From Stercorarius parasiticus (Eukaryota; Chordata; Aves; Charadriiformes; Stercorariidae), in assembly GCA_013396915.1 (NCBI GenBank), contig VWZL01001354.1, positions 124,001 through 188,000 of the forward strand: a stretch of 64,000 nt of DNA, written 5' to 3'. Numbering within the stretch: the first letter of the stretch is position 1; each line of letters begins with the position of its first letter. Below, in pieces: positions 38,301-50,979 of the stretch. The position numbers and the translations under genes are program-made. Under the pieces are notes generated by a model. It was not told where the DNA came from and did no database searches. It saw only the letters and a list, made by a program, of their open reading frames with translations.

Positions 38301-39505
38301 AATTGTTAATTTAATGTCTCTGTGCTGCTGTTCAGATATGACCCTTCCATGTTTGCAGGTAGGCAGAGGTCAGTGTGAGGAGGGAAGGAACTGCGAAGAT
38401 GACAAGTGTTAACTATGTTTGTTTGACTTCCCGTACAACCTCAATGCCAGAGAGACACAGCTGCAATAAATAACATTTATTCTGACATCTGGCGTAGCTT
38501 TTACCAGTAATTATTAGGTGTTCTTTAATTTTCCTTTTCCATCACAACCTCATGGTGCAATTACCAAATGCTGTTGGCAGATGAATGCATATTAATAAGA
38601 TAAAAGACAAAAGAAGAGACATGGGGGCCAGGAATAAAGTAAGGAAGGAAACCGATACATGACGGAAGGGCACGACAGCAGGAACCCAGGGCTTGCATCC
38701 TGGATACTCAACTGGTATTGAGCAGATTCCAGCAGGATGTGTTGAAGTCATTTGGTCTCTTTGCTGGCCCAATTTCACTGTGCCCAAAGGGATCCCAGAT
38801 ACACTGTGGGAAGATGTGATGGGAAAGCTCGTTCTTTTCCAGCCAACCTGCTGTTCTCGTTTATTGATCTCTCAGGTAAACAGCGCTTAAAAAGATGTGG
38901 TCATCTCACACCATCAGAATTACCCATTAATTTACTTTTTGGTGACTTCAACTGTGAACACTTATTCCTGTTTCTAAAGCATTTGTCTTGTGTCCAGGTG
39001 TGACTGCAGCACAAATTCTGAAGAACCCTGTATGGCTGCTCTTTTAACTGGAACGGTGCAGTTTTCATATTACAGTCTCTTGCTTCAACTTATTTTTTGT
39101 GTTTATAAATAATCTATATACAACTAGAGTAGAGACTCTTTACAATACACACTAGAAAGAAAAGTCCTCCTTTAGGAGAAGGAGTAAAGAGATAATAAAC
39201 CTTGCAAATATGAGTGATTTAACATACAGGGGATATTCAGTGTGGGAAGAACCAAACAGTTCATTAACTTTTCATCTATTATATGTAACAATGTCATCTA
39301 TGTGAATTATCCAGTAAGACATTCATGCTCCAAATACTATAAAAAATGGAGTTTCACCTCCAAAGGGCTATAAACTAAGCACTTGTGACAGTCAAACATG
39401 CACAGAAATTGTCCATTTTATCTCCAGGTTTGATTCCTTTGCGTGCGTGACTTAGCTAACAAAGCCATTGCTGTAGTTGGAGCTCAGGCAGAGGTCTTGC
39501 AATTT
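35346..39505 (+). other. UBAC2 intron 4 segment / 3' flank of GPR183
   Basis: Intronic sequence; overlapping short reading frames on both strands (for example 36022-36288 and 38542-38787) lack recognisable domains. The part nearest 39505 lies downstream of GPR183 on its strand and may include its 3' UTR, but I saw no convincing close polyadenylation signal. Confidence 0.65.
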
Positions 39506-39658
39506 TCAGACGTTCTGGTTGCAGTCAATCTGAACTGTTAAGCTATCCTTCCTCAGACGCCCAGTTAAACTGTAAATGGAGTCTTTGATTGAGTTAATAA
39601 CATCCAGGCATATGTATGTGCAGTAGGGAATTGGAACATTCACAGTGGTGCATATTTC
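39506..39658 (-). other. Candidate unannotated exon: 50-codon open frame after a splice acceptor
   Basis: On the minus strand, ...attatattttccag at 39659 onward is followed by an open frame of 50 codons ending in TGA at 39506-39508. The frame starts EICTTVNVPIPYC and ends in LTVQIDCNQNV, with four cysteines. It has no ATG at its start, so it would be a 3'-terminal coding exon. It sits 225 bases downstream of the GPR183 stop, so it could equally be GPR183 3' UTR sequence or a chance frame. I recognise no family. Confidence 0.25.
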
Positions 39659-39882
39659 CTGGAAAATATAATGAGATCGGTCAAAATGATACAGCTAGGA
39701 AATTATAATGCTGATTTTTCCTGCTGTCCTACAACAATTCTTTTTCGGTCCAACATCACTCCTTGATTTCCTGACATCCTGAGAAAAGGAATCTTACTTA
39801 AGCTGCTGTACAAGGAGCACTAAGACTTTTTTACTGTGGACCCTGGACTTAAAGCTTCCTTCCCTGCACCATGCTACAGACC

Positions 39883-40950
39883 TTATTTTTCAGGTAGCTT
39901 TCCATTGGAAGATTTTGCAAGTACCATCATTTGTGTTTCTCCCACGTCGCGTGAGCTTTCTTCATGATGTGACCTGGCAGCGCTTGAAATTGATACACTC
40001 ACTTGTCGTCTCAGTATTTTCATTACAGTTCTCTTATATCCTTTGCATGCAAAGAAATAGATGAAGGGATCTAGGCAGCAGTTAAAATTCATCAAAAACA
40101 CAGTATAATGGAGTGACTTCTGGAAAATTTTATTTTCAGTGCACGGGGGTTCATTCTGAAGCTTCTTAATCATGTGTTGTATGATTGCAACATGATAAGG
40201 GGTAAAGCAGATGATGAACACTATAATTACAAATATGATTGTATTGATGGCTTTTTTGTTTATCCCCGATTTTTCAGTCAGTGGATTTTCCTTAGCTGTT
40301 TGAAAAAGTTTGCAGCTAATTTGAGAGTAACAAAATAGTATAATCCCCAGGGGAATAAGGTACCCTACTAAACAGGCAGCAAGAAGTATAAATGGTAGAT
40401 GTGCTATTTTTTCAAAGTTTGGATATTCCATACACGTAGTCCTTTCTTTTTCTTCCTGTGACATGGGTTGTATGAGTAACGGGAAAGTTTGACTAAATAC
40501 AAGAAACCAGATAAAGACACAAATTCCCTTGGCATATTTAATCCTCCTGATCTTGTATCGGAAGGGGTGGACGACGGCGAAAAACCTGTCAATGCTCAAA
40601 CATGTCATGAAGTTTACACCTGCATAGGTGTTGATATAGAACAAGAGGGCGGTTATTCGACATAATGCTTCTCCAAATGGCCAGTGAAATCCTAGGGCGT
40701 AGTAGGCTATCCTCGTAGGCAAGGCGATACAGAACAGGAGATCGGAGAAGACGAGATTTGTGGAGTAGAGGGTAGTGGAGTTGATTTTCTTTCTGTTTTT
40801 AAAAATGACGGTGAGGGCAATGGTGTTTCCAAGCACCCCAAGAATTAAGATTGAGCTGTAGAAGACAGACAGTAGTATCCGTGCTGTATCTTTGTGCTCA
40901 TATAAGTCACAGGTGGAACTGTTTGTCTCAAAAGCTGTGAAAGCGTCCAT
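39883..40950 (-). CDS. GPR183: GPR183 (EBI2), oxysterol chemotactic receptor
   Basis: An intact 355-residue class A receptor. GPR183 senses 7alpha,25-dihydroxycholesterol and guides B cells, T cells and dendritic cells in lymphoid tissue (family knowledge). Helices lie at roughly 24-49, 58-83, 97-119, 140-161, 188-209, 237-260 and 283-303. Landmarks: sequon at N10, N42 (1.50), D70 (2.50), C97-C173 disulfide pair, DRF at 121-123, W148, P200, CFTP at 248-251, and LDPFIY at 293-298. Residues equivalent to human ligand-site R87, Y112, Y116 and Y260 are present as R80, Y105, Y109 and Y252. The open frame runs upstream to 41244, but the part beyond 40987 is intronic (splice acceptor), so MDAFTAF at 40950 is taken as the start; G at -3 and +4 gives a good context. 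Human is about 361 residues. It is nested antisense in UBAC2 intron 4. Confidence 0.96.
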   Translation of the reverse strand: MDAFTAFETNSSTCDLYEHKDTARILLSVFYSSILILGVLGNTIALTVIFKNRKKINSTTLYSTNLVFSDLLFCIALPTRIAYYALGFHWPFGEALCRITALLFYINTYAGVNFMTCLSIDRFFAVVHPFRYKIRRIKYAKGICVFIWFLVFSQTFPLLIQPMSQEEKERTTCMEYPNFEKIAHLPFILLAACLVGYLIPLGIILFCYSQISCKLFQTAKENPLTEKSGINKKAINTIIFVIIVFIICFTPYHVAIIQHMIKKLQNEPPCTENKIFQKSLHYTVFLMNFNCCLDPFIYFFACKGYKRTVMKILRRQVSVSISSAARSHHEESSRDVGETQMMVLAKSSNGKLPEK

Positions 40951-40987
40951 TTCTGTAACCACTGTTGTTGCAGGAAGCTCAGTAGAC
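40951..40987 (-). other. GPR183: GPR183 5' UTR portion with splice acceptor
   Basis: On the minus strand a long T-run followed by catattag (AG at 40988-40989) marks an acceptor, with the exon starting at 40987, 37 bases before the ATG. No in-frame stop separates the acceptor from the ATG, so an upstream exon could in principle add N-terminal residues; the similarity to human at MDAF...CDLY argues against this. Confidence 0.7.
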
Positions 40988-43900
40988 CTAATATGAAAAA
41001 AAAAAAAGAACATTTTGTAATCAATGTAGATAAAATTTTCTCCATAACAACGGCCAACCTCTGTTGCAAAAAGCAAGATTGTAAAAAAAAAAAAATTGAA
41101 ATGAAACTTCATTATGGTGAAATACTTTTCAAGGCTCCTTCCGAAAACAAACAAACAAAAAGATGGCTCTTTTTGGCTTTTTTTGTTTTGACCCCAATTC
41201 CTTCTCTCCTGAAAAAAATAGACAGGAGGCAAAACAATAAACAAAATCTAGTGTACTTGGAAAGTGAAGTTTATAGATGGTCAGGAGGTGGGAGACTGTT
41301 TAAAGCAATCTGAGAGGAAAAAGGAGTCTGAAGAAACCATGTGGTAAAGGATCATATGAAGGAACCAAGGGTCAGACAAGCAGACAAAATCTTTCAGATG
41401 TGTTTCAGTTAACTTTTAGGGAGTTTTTGTTTCTAACAATTCATGTTGTGATGGTTTAACTTGTTTAGAGAAACTAAATTTTTTCAGCATTCTTATCATA
41501 TTGTAATAATTCAGCTTGTTTAACAGTAGTTTTAAGAATTGGCTTTTGGAATCTAATTTAAATATTGTTACGTACAGAAATTCTTAAGACTTTAGTCAGT
41601 CTTTAGTGGTGCTGCAAGAGAGAGATAATCCAGCTGAAATATTTCACACGTTTTCAGTTTAGGAGATTTTAGAAATTGTTTAACCTGCACAGTCAGAAGT
41701 AGCATGGAAGAGCTGCAAAGTGGCAGTGATTTGGGGGACTTAAACATATAAAAAATGATCCAGCAGAATTTCAGAAATGGAAAGGATCCCATCCTGTTGA
41801 TATTGCTTCCAGTGCAAATTATTTCTTAGGTGTGTTGTTACCTGACAGTTGGATAGTGTAACCATAAATGTTGGAAGGGATAGGGCATCTAACGTTACTC
41901 CTTGGGCAGCTGTTCTGCAAAATTATGGATTAAAACAGCAGTCAAAACAAGGTTGCTTCTGCTTTAATGCGAAATACTATCTGGAGAGAAAAGCTGTTGT
42001 AACCTGAGTTTTAAGTCTGTCTGGTACCTTTAATTAAAATCTCTATGTTATTTCTGAGGATCTGCCTTTCAACACTCAATATTTACAAACAACTGTAGCT
42101 TGTTGTACATTAAAAAAAAGTCTTGCTGGAAAGTACTTCTCAGTTTTAAGGGCTTTAAGCTACACACTTTAGAAAGTATTCATTATCCTTTTATTAACTT
42201 GTGAAAGCATTAAAAGGTTAGTATCTTCCTTCATGTTTTGAGGAGATTGTCCTACTTATTTCAAGTTGTTCACAATTAGTGTACCTGTAACATATACTGT
42301 ATTATAAGACAATCTGATCAGATTTCTGGCTAGATTAGCAGGGGTGCACAAGGTTCTCTGTAAACAGTAAACCTGTGGATAGTGGATGATGTGTATTAAA
42401 ATACATGAATGGGTTATATTACATATGTTTAAGGAATAAATTTAACATCCAGATAGTATATGAAGTCTATATTTGCTGTGTTGCACAGGCAGTAGGAAAG
42501 ACAGGTAAGTGATTTCTGACTGATAGATGTACAATGTTCTGATTTTTTGATACCTGTGAAGTATGTACCATGTGTCAAGAGGTGGGAATACTGCATTCAG
42601 GGTTAGAAGTCAAATCTGAACTGGGAGGTTTGTGGTTTGAATAAAGGGATTAAACAGCAACTCCAGCTGTAGTGCAGTGGTTAATTCTGCATTGTTCATG
42701 GTATCTTGGCGGTGGTGTGTTTGATGATTGATTAATACATTAATACAGTAGGTATTACCCTGAGGATAATTCTGGTAGACTTTCCTCCTGTTTTGTCTTT
42801 TCCTTTACAGAAGTGTGTAGGATGGCTCTTGTTTTATGTAAGTGTAACAGACTGCTTTTTGCAGAAAATGGTGTGGGTTTGTGTAGGCACCTGGATAAGA
42901 ATCAATAAGGTATTTTGTTTTGTTTCTCTTACTTAAATGCTTCTGATTACTTATTCACACTCCCAGCATGACATCTTCCTTGAAATTTAGGTTAAATATC
43001 TTAAACTTATGTCCGGAAGAATAATCTAACATTTATGATAAACAGTTCTATTGCAGTAACTACCTACAGCATATTAACTGCCTAATTCTGTTTTCACTGT
43101 AAAGTTGTAATAGTTTGGGTTCATAAATAATAATCTGCATAATTGTCATGTCCATTCTTTTGACTTTCTATAAATGTAATATGTAGAATAAATATTATAC
43201 AAATGTGTTTAACTATGGTTTAGGAAAAATTCTGTAATTTCAGTGATGTATTTTTTTTTTTATATCAAGGGTAGAATTTCATAAAACTCACATTACCTAA
43301 TTTTGTGCTATGAAGTAGGATCTTTAATGTAACAAATTAATCTAGAACTTGTTGTTGCTGAAACTAGGATGTTCACCCTCACATATAACTATGGCTATAT
43401 TGAGGACTCCTAGCTGAGAGAGTTTGTGTCCATCCATGGTGCTAGCATGGATATATGTGGGGAGCAGTTCCATGGCAGGACAAACTGGCCACAAAGAGAT
43501 GAGAAGGAAACTGGAGGACCACAGCTTTTGGGCCTTCAGGGGCAGCGTGCGCGTCAGCTAAGTTGTGCTCCTTGATGGACGATGTCAGCAGGCTCTTCTG
43601 CCAGCTGTGGGAGTCAGCCCTGGGTGGGGAAAGTGTTCTTTTTGATCCTCTGTTATCCCCCAAGTATCTTGACTGTTAATATAGGGAGCACATTTTATAA
43701 TACTCTAGATGAGTATTAGTATTTTCTCTATATGTAGGTATGTATGGGCATTTTTGAGCAGTCACCATAGTGTCTAGGTGCTATATTAACTGAATATATT
43801 TAATTTTATTTTTAAAAAAAAAACAACCTCAAGGTACTGTGTCTGGCTTGGGGCCTAAACAGAAGATAAAGCTGCTAGCATCTGACAACTTAATACACAT

Positions 43901-46900
43901 CACCTAAACTATGCTAACTTCTTTGTACATCTGAGCTCTTACTGTTGTTGGATGAACTCCATTCCCCTCAGCAGGTATTTAACTTTTTCTGGTCAATCTC
44001 AAACAGGACTGCTTTTAAAAAAATACTTTCTTCCTAAAAAGTGTGCAGACTATTAAGTAAAACAAGACCTTTTTCTTTGAGTCCTATTCCTTGCGTCAGG
44101 TTGCTGTTTATTTCTTGGAAGCAATCCTCAGTGATGACCTGCTTATATTTACAGAGCATATGCCATCCTCTACAGCATGTAACTGAAAAAACAACAGCAG
44201 GCTCATTTTGTGTACTTTTCCCATGTTTTGCATTCTTTGAGCAAAAATGGAGAATGTTACTTCCTTACTGCTGCAAACCTCAAACTAGGTGGACTTCATT
44301 CTTACTGATTTTAATGAGCTGTGTGACAGAGAACATGGCCATTTAATGTCATGAATCCAGATGCATTATTGAAGCTATACTCTAGAATCACCAGCAGAAT
44401 GTTTGCTCTTCTAGGTTGTTGGATTGAATATCCCTCCCCAGTGGCTTTCTGAGTTTATTAACAATAGTAATTTGAATTATATCTTTGAAAAAAAATATAT
44501 TTCATTAATTTACTTTACCAATTTAATCATTTTAGAAAACATTGCCACAATTTTTTGGCATAGAGGTACATGCAAAATTTTAAGGCATAAATATTTGAAA
44601 TTGCTCTCTTTATATTGGTATTGTAAAGAAGGTTCTTCAGGTTTTTACTTTTTCCGGAGTCTGCAGACACACAATGCTCAATAACACAGACCTAGGAAGT
44701 TGTAGCGCAAAGAGACCCTTTACTCACTTAATGTGACCACTTGTAAAATCCACGTTATGTTATTATTTTAGTTATTTGTGTATAGATTCCACTTACTTTT
44801 CATTTAAAGCATATTTTCCAAAATGCTGTTTGGTCTTGATGTGGAGAGCTGAAGAGAAAGAGAATTAGCTATTTGTACTGTATTTTTTGGTCAGTCAGCC
44901 TCCCTGTTAAAAAAATGTGGTGTCTCTTATTTCAGTTTCTCTAAAATTAATTTGCAGTTGCTGTTTTTGTTGAGCCTTTCCTCTTTATACAATCCCATGG
45001 TTTTGGCAATTCAAGGTGAACTTGTCAAATGTCTCACCGCAAGGCAAAATAGTTCTGTGACGTCTGTTCTAACCCCAGGTTAGTCCCACACAGGAGGTGG
45101 GGCTCCAGATGCCTCTTGGTATCGGTGTACCTGGCAGCATACTCACCACTCGCCCCTGCTTTTTCTGCTCGATTGATTAGGCATCCAAGATAGTTGTGTA
45201 GCATTGCTCTGGGAGCTTGTGATGTCAGTTCATTGTGGTCTCGGAGTACTTTTCAGATTCACTGTGTCCTAGGATATTTCCAGTCTAGGGGCATGGCCAA
45301 TGCTTTCTGCTTCTACCTGGCTGGACCTTACACCTGGGAGAGTTTAAAATTAATTTTAATATTATGCCCAGGCTTGCAACCAGTGTAGGTTGTTCTCTTT
45401 CACTTGCCATTTCAAGTCTTAGCATTGTATTTGCTTTCTGACCACCAATGGAAAAAAGTTTTTCTTTAACCAATCACTTTATGAGATTTGATAGTTATCC
45501 AGCTCTTAATCTATTCTCTGTGCTTTCTTGGTGTTTGATAGCAAAAGTATCCACTCGTGGAAAAAAACCACAGTACTGTTGTCAAGCTGCTTAGAAAATC
45601 TAGCATGTCTGAAATCTGTGCAGGTGCCTTTCTAAGCCAATTTTGTAATTCCATCAAAGAAGGAAAGTAAGTTGTTCTAGATGATTGTTTTTCTGTTAAA
45701 ATGTTTGACGGGCATTATTCATTTGTTTGATATTTATACTGCAGTATGCAAGAGCCCAGCTCAGAGTAAAGTCCCGGTGCAAAAGGTGTTCAATGAACAG
45801 AATGGGCGCCCCAGGCTGCAAGTATTACATAATCCAAAGGCCTGATTCATAGAGATGTTCATGTATCATGAGCTTTTAATTTTTTTTTAATTAACTATTA
45901 ATAAGCATAGATTTAAGCTATGAGCCAGCAATTGCACTGTGGCAACCTTAGATTACATAGGTTTGGATTATGTGCAAGCACTGATACAAAGCTCGCTCGC
46001 TCTCTCTCTGTATGCTAAATGAGTTTTTTTTCTTGTTCTCATCTCTTGCTTTTGCTGAAGGAGCACCATCTGTCTTTTCAGCAGAACAGGGAACGTGTAA
46101 AAGGCTTTAACTAGGTATTGTAATCTAATGTGTGATTTGCCTGCCTCTCTTCATAATTTTCATTCTTTGGAGGTGAATACCTGGTCCATCTGCCCAGTAG
46201 CTAATTTAAGAGAGATACCAATTAAATTCTTGGGATGGCACAGCAGATCATTATAAAGATCTCTCCTGGGCTCTGTACATAGTATAGTTTAGTCTCTTTG
46301 AGAGGGATGAACAATATTTCTTTAACACACAGTATTGGGGAATGATGTTGTTCATGTATGTGTAAAGAATATAAATGAGTTAAAAGGGTTAGTCGGGATA
46401 CTTCTCTTTCCCTGCAACAACTGACCCTGAGGATTTACTGAGTTTACAGTCCTCTATAGGTGTAAGCTGTGTAAGTCTTCCAGAGTTTAAAAACAGGAGA
46501 AGATGGGAAATATACAGTGCTCTCATTGTGTAGGGTTTTTTTTTCCGGTGATGTCTAAAATTAATTGTTTTCTTTCGACCTTGACCACTCATATTTACTG
46601 TTTGAATTTCTAATTTATCATAAAAGTGATATTCATTGTAGAGTGTTTTCTCTGTTTGAGAAAAAGGCTCGATTCCACTAAGTTATGTATGTTAAAAAGT
46701 GTGCATGTTAAGTTCGGTAGTAGACTGCTTTGTTGATATAGAAAGAACGTATAGCTAAGGTACATATATCTAGGTGTATAGGTGTATCTATTGGCAGCCT
46801 GGGAAGTACATGGTGGCTTAATAAAAGTTGAGGCAAGAGACAGGCATGTCCTAAAGCTTCCTGTTTCTTTCTAAAACCTTAACACTCGTATGCTTCTACT

Positions 46901-49752
46901 GCATTATGTTAATTTACCTTTTTTCAAAAGCTGTTGAGTTTTGTGTCCTAAATGACAATGAGTAGGCCTAACGACCTGAAGACTGAATCCTCAGGTCACA
47001 ACCCACAGCTGATTTTGGTGAGATAGTTTCCAGGCTAGTGCTTCCTTGGTATAGACACAGCTTTGTTGGAGTACTAAAGCCAAATTTGTAAGCCACGCAT
47101 CAGAGAATCCCAAGTATGCATTTCATGAATGAAATGGTCTTAATGATGCCTATGAAGAATTATAATATTCTTTAAGCGCTTAACAGAATTTGCCCACACT
47201 GTGGGGTCTTTATGGTCCTAGATTTATCTGTTACCATAGATTTTGCAAAGTTGTATGACGGTTACATTTGGTGCTCAAAAATAATAGAAGCTACAGTAAG
47301 CGAAATGGAAATAAAGAAGTCGAGTTGCAATGCTGCATAACTAGTTAAACAAAAAGTGGAAGTCATTTGAAGTGTACATTCTTGCTCTTATCTGATGGAG
47401 ATCTCTTTCCAAATGTGATCCGTCCTATCAAAAGTGTGAGAACTATCTAATATAAATCATCTCTGCCAAACATGCATGTTAATGTGAAGAGCCGTGCTGA
47501 TGCTGAGATGATTAACCTCCCTTCAGTTTACTTGCCTAAGTGTACTAAATGTAAAAAGGAGAGAGCCTAAAATATAGCAAATAAACAAACCAAAAAATCT
47601 AAGGCACTTACAATTACATTCTTGCAAGCAGAAGAAAAAAGGGGGTCAAATAACAATTTATATTTTAGTACTAGAAAACATGCACACCTTTTATATGATT
47701 TTTTTTCTGTGTGATATGGAATCTGTACAGGTACAGTCATTCATTTTAGGGATTAGAACTTCCAAACTCTAGTTTAAATTTATTATTCATTACATGTATA
47801 CATACTCTTCAGTCTTTCAAACAGAAAGGGATGAGATTTGAGCTCTTAAAGACTAATTGCCAAGTAAGTTTTCCATTCCCTTGCCTCTTCAGGAGGAGCC
47901 AGGAAAATGTTAGACAGACCTCTTCTATTCTGTGCTCAAAGGCATGCATGCCGTCTCTGCTTTTTAAGATAAATTATAGTTGAGTTATTGTCTGTTGAAC
48001 AGTTTTGCCTTGTTTTGCCAGTATATTAGGAAAAATGGATCCTTTTTAATTGGTAAAATGTAAAAAAAAGTCATATAACTTGTAATATTTCTTTAGGTTT
48101 GTGGCATAAAGATCGGTAATAAGGAGAAAGATGTTTGGTGACTGTGATTCAGAAAAATAATTCCTTCTAAAAACTTTGAAAGAAATGCATATCAGAAGGT
48201 AAAAGAGGAATTAACTCATAAAACTTTGAATTCTTAGAATATTCTGTTGCGATACCTAGATGTGAGAAGAGTGACTGAGGATTTCTTGTGCTGATAATAA
48301 AGGCTGTTTCAAAGACAAGGACCGCATGTGATAGAGCAAGCTGTGCATTCACGACCATAGTGCAGATTTCTTTTAAGGCTCTCTCCTAGTATTAAAGTAT
48401 TCTGGGAGGTTCAGTGAATGGCTTAAGAACTGCAGTGCTTCCCTTACTACTTCTACAGTACTTATTTCTGTGTTAGTATAATTTAAATTACTATTGCTAA
48501 AAAAATTCTCTGAGCTAAAGCAGTTATCACATGTTTCCCTGTGGTTGTCAGAAGGCTGTATTATAAGAAAGGACTTGAAATAACTTGTTGATGCTGCGGG
48601 TCAACAGATCCTTTAAATAAAAATTAAGTGACAGCATATTAATATGTGAACATAAAATATCACAGAATTTCTTCCACGAGCCTTGTCTCTCCCATCCAAA
48701 GATGACTTATCCTTCCTACCACATGAAAATACTCAGTATAATGCGGAAAAGAAAGAATCTTTCTGGAATTGTTTGCTGTTGTACAGTGGAAAAAAAAATA
48801 ATAATTTACAAAAGTTAATTCTTTTCTGTACTTACATATCTGTAGCTTCTTGTATCCTCTGAGCAGTTAAGGGCATTAGCAGGATGGCTTGACTGCGAAA
48901 GTTTACCCTTGCACATTGTTTTCAAGAGTGATTACGCGAGTCTCTTTTGTGGGAGGGGTAGGTTTTTTCAAGTGCTTAAAAAAAAAACCAACCGCTTGTT
49001 TGTACGCCCGTCTTGATTTGCTGCCTACTGTTTTATGGGATGTGAAAGCATCTGTTTTTAATCCTTTTACAATTAGTCTGTTCAAAGAGAGTAATTAGAA
49101 CGAACCCTCCCCCCGCCCCCCCCGAAGTTACGCATTACTGACTTTCATAGAAGGGACTTTACCCAGAGGTTTACTTGACTAATTGTTGACCAAATAATAT
49201 CCCTGAGTAAAAAACTTTGTTTATATGCTATTTGCATTTAAAAATAACTTAAATTTAGTTTCTACCAAAGAGCTGCGTGATCGCTACACATGTTAAAACT
49301 GCTTCTTAGTGATCAGATCTGACACAGCACACGAAAACCTCAGACCGGAGACATACTGAGATGCTGTGTAAAAACAGACATCTCGACAGCCCCTGTACAT
49401 TCCCAGCACTGTTTTAGTATCGTAATGATAAGCCTTTACAGAAATGCCCTTTGAAAATATATGAGGGAGTTGAAGAACTCTGGTGGCTTGAGAGATTAAT
49501 GAGGATGTGTGACTTTGTAAGCTGTTCGCTGCATTTTGAGCAAGGATAATAATAATATTAATAATAGACATGTAAGGTAAATACATTAAAGATAAAAAGC
49601 TTTTAAAATACAAATCCGATTCCCCTAAAATGATATTGATAAGAATGGGTGGCTGGGGAATAGGAAAGGAATGGGATGTCAAATTGTGAGGTAATCCATT
49701 GTTACCTGGAATAACCTTGTTTCCAGGTAAAGAACACTGATGTAAGAGTTAA

Positions 49753-49775
49753 AGTGTGTGTGTGTGTGTGTGTGT
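49753..49775 (+). repeat. (GT)n microsatellite
   Basis: Eleven consecutive GT units. Likely length-polymorphic; no function inferred. Confidence 0.95.
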
Positions 49776-50530
49776 TAAGAGGGTTTTGGAGATCAGAGAT
49801 AGATGGAGAATCCTGTCGTTTGCTGTTAAAGGCTGTGGTTGAGAGTTACCTGGGATTTTCCCCAAAAACTCATACTGATCGTTCAAGACTATTTATCTTT
49901 AAAGTGGCCTCATTTGGTGGCCTGATTTTAAAGAACCAGCGAGTAGGCATGATGATGCTATTTTTGGCAGGTCCAGCCCATGCAGAGAGTGGAATGCCTC
50001 TTTGAAAATGCCTCTTTGGGCTGTGTTCACGGCACAAGCTGACGTTTGCAGACGTTGCAGTGTTGGAGGTGTGCAGAGATACAATCTGAGCTAACATGTC
50101 CATCTCATCAGAAAGCCTGAAGTAAACACAGATCTAATGACAAAGTTAAACTTTACTACATGTACCTCGTCTTATGGGAAACGTTTTTGCTATAGCAGAA
50201 TGAAGTAGAGCCTTGTGAGTTACTTTTGTGCCTTTTTGGAGCTTTTGGTTGGCACTATACGCTGATTTTTCTGGTGCTGAACTCCCAGTGCAGACATGGC
50301 TTGATTCCCCTTAGATGCCAGGGAGCTGAAGGGCTCAATCCTCAGTTTTTATGGGGCATTTATCTTCTAACACCAGATTCAGAAAGTCTTTGAGAGAATT
50401 TACTGGTCTTATTCTGGATTTTTTCTTTTCTTGTTTTTGAATTATTTTTTAATTACTCAGCTTCATCACAGACTAGATTCTCTTTACATGAAGTAAGGAG
50501 GATTGGAGACTGTTTAAAGGGGAATTGCAC

Positions 50531-50595
50531 AGGGAACTGGCTTCATATGTACACAAAGTGTACATATGTGGTTCCCTGCAATGTGGTTCCCTGTC
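50531..50595 (+). repeat. Inverted repeat with flanking 15-bp tandem duplication
   Basis: Perfect 11-base arms CATATGTACAC (50544-50554) and its complement (50558-50568) surround AAA. Outside them, AGGGAAC on the left and GTTCCCT on the right extend the symmetry with a small internal mismatch. The right flank ATGTGGTTCCCTGCA is then duplicated directly at 50581 with one or two changes. Confidence 0.85.
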
Positions 50596-50979
50596 CAGCA
50601 GCAAAAATATGTAGTAGAAATGGGAAATTTTGAGATAGACAAGCATGTAGTAGTCTTTGCTCAAGGGCTGACATCAGTACCCCAGCTTCGTATTAAAGGA
50701 AATGTTTATTTCAAAATAGTCTTACCATTATAAAATAATGCCTATATGAATTTCCTGCTCTGATCTGATAAAATACTGCCTGCCTTTGATTAAGATGCAT
50801 TGCTAGATTGTACTCTTTGAATCATACTGGTGTATTAGCTACCAATCCAGCCTAGCATGATGTGATGTTAATTACCTGAGCTAAATGATACTCTTTATCC
50901 TTCTAGCTATTTGTTTTCTGTTCTTATACAGCCGCTGTTTCTCCAGTATCTGCTTGACTGTCCCAGGATTTGAACATTT

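Noticed and set aside
39700..39790. Small minus-strand frame after ccttttctcag near GPR183
   Set aside because: Only 24 codons, no GT donor at a sensible place; more likely GPR183 3' UTR.
41000..41244. Upstream part of the 453-codon frame over GPR183 as real N-terminal coding sequence
   Set aside because: It lies beyond a clear splice acceptor and translates the polypyrimidine tract; the receptor similarity begins at MDAFTAF.
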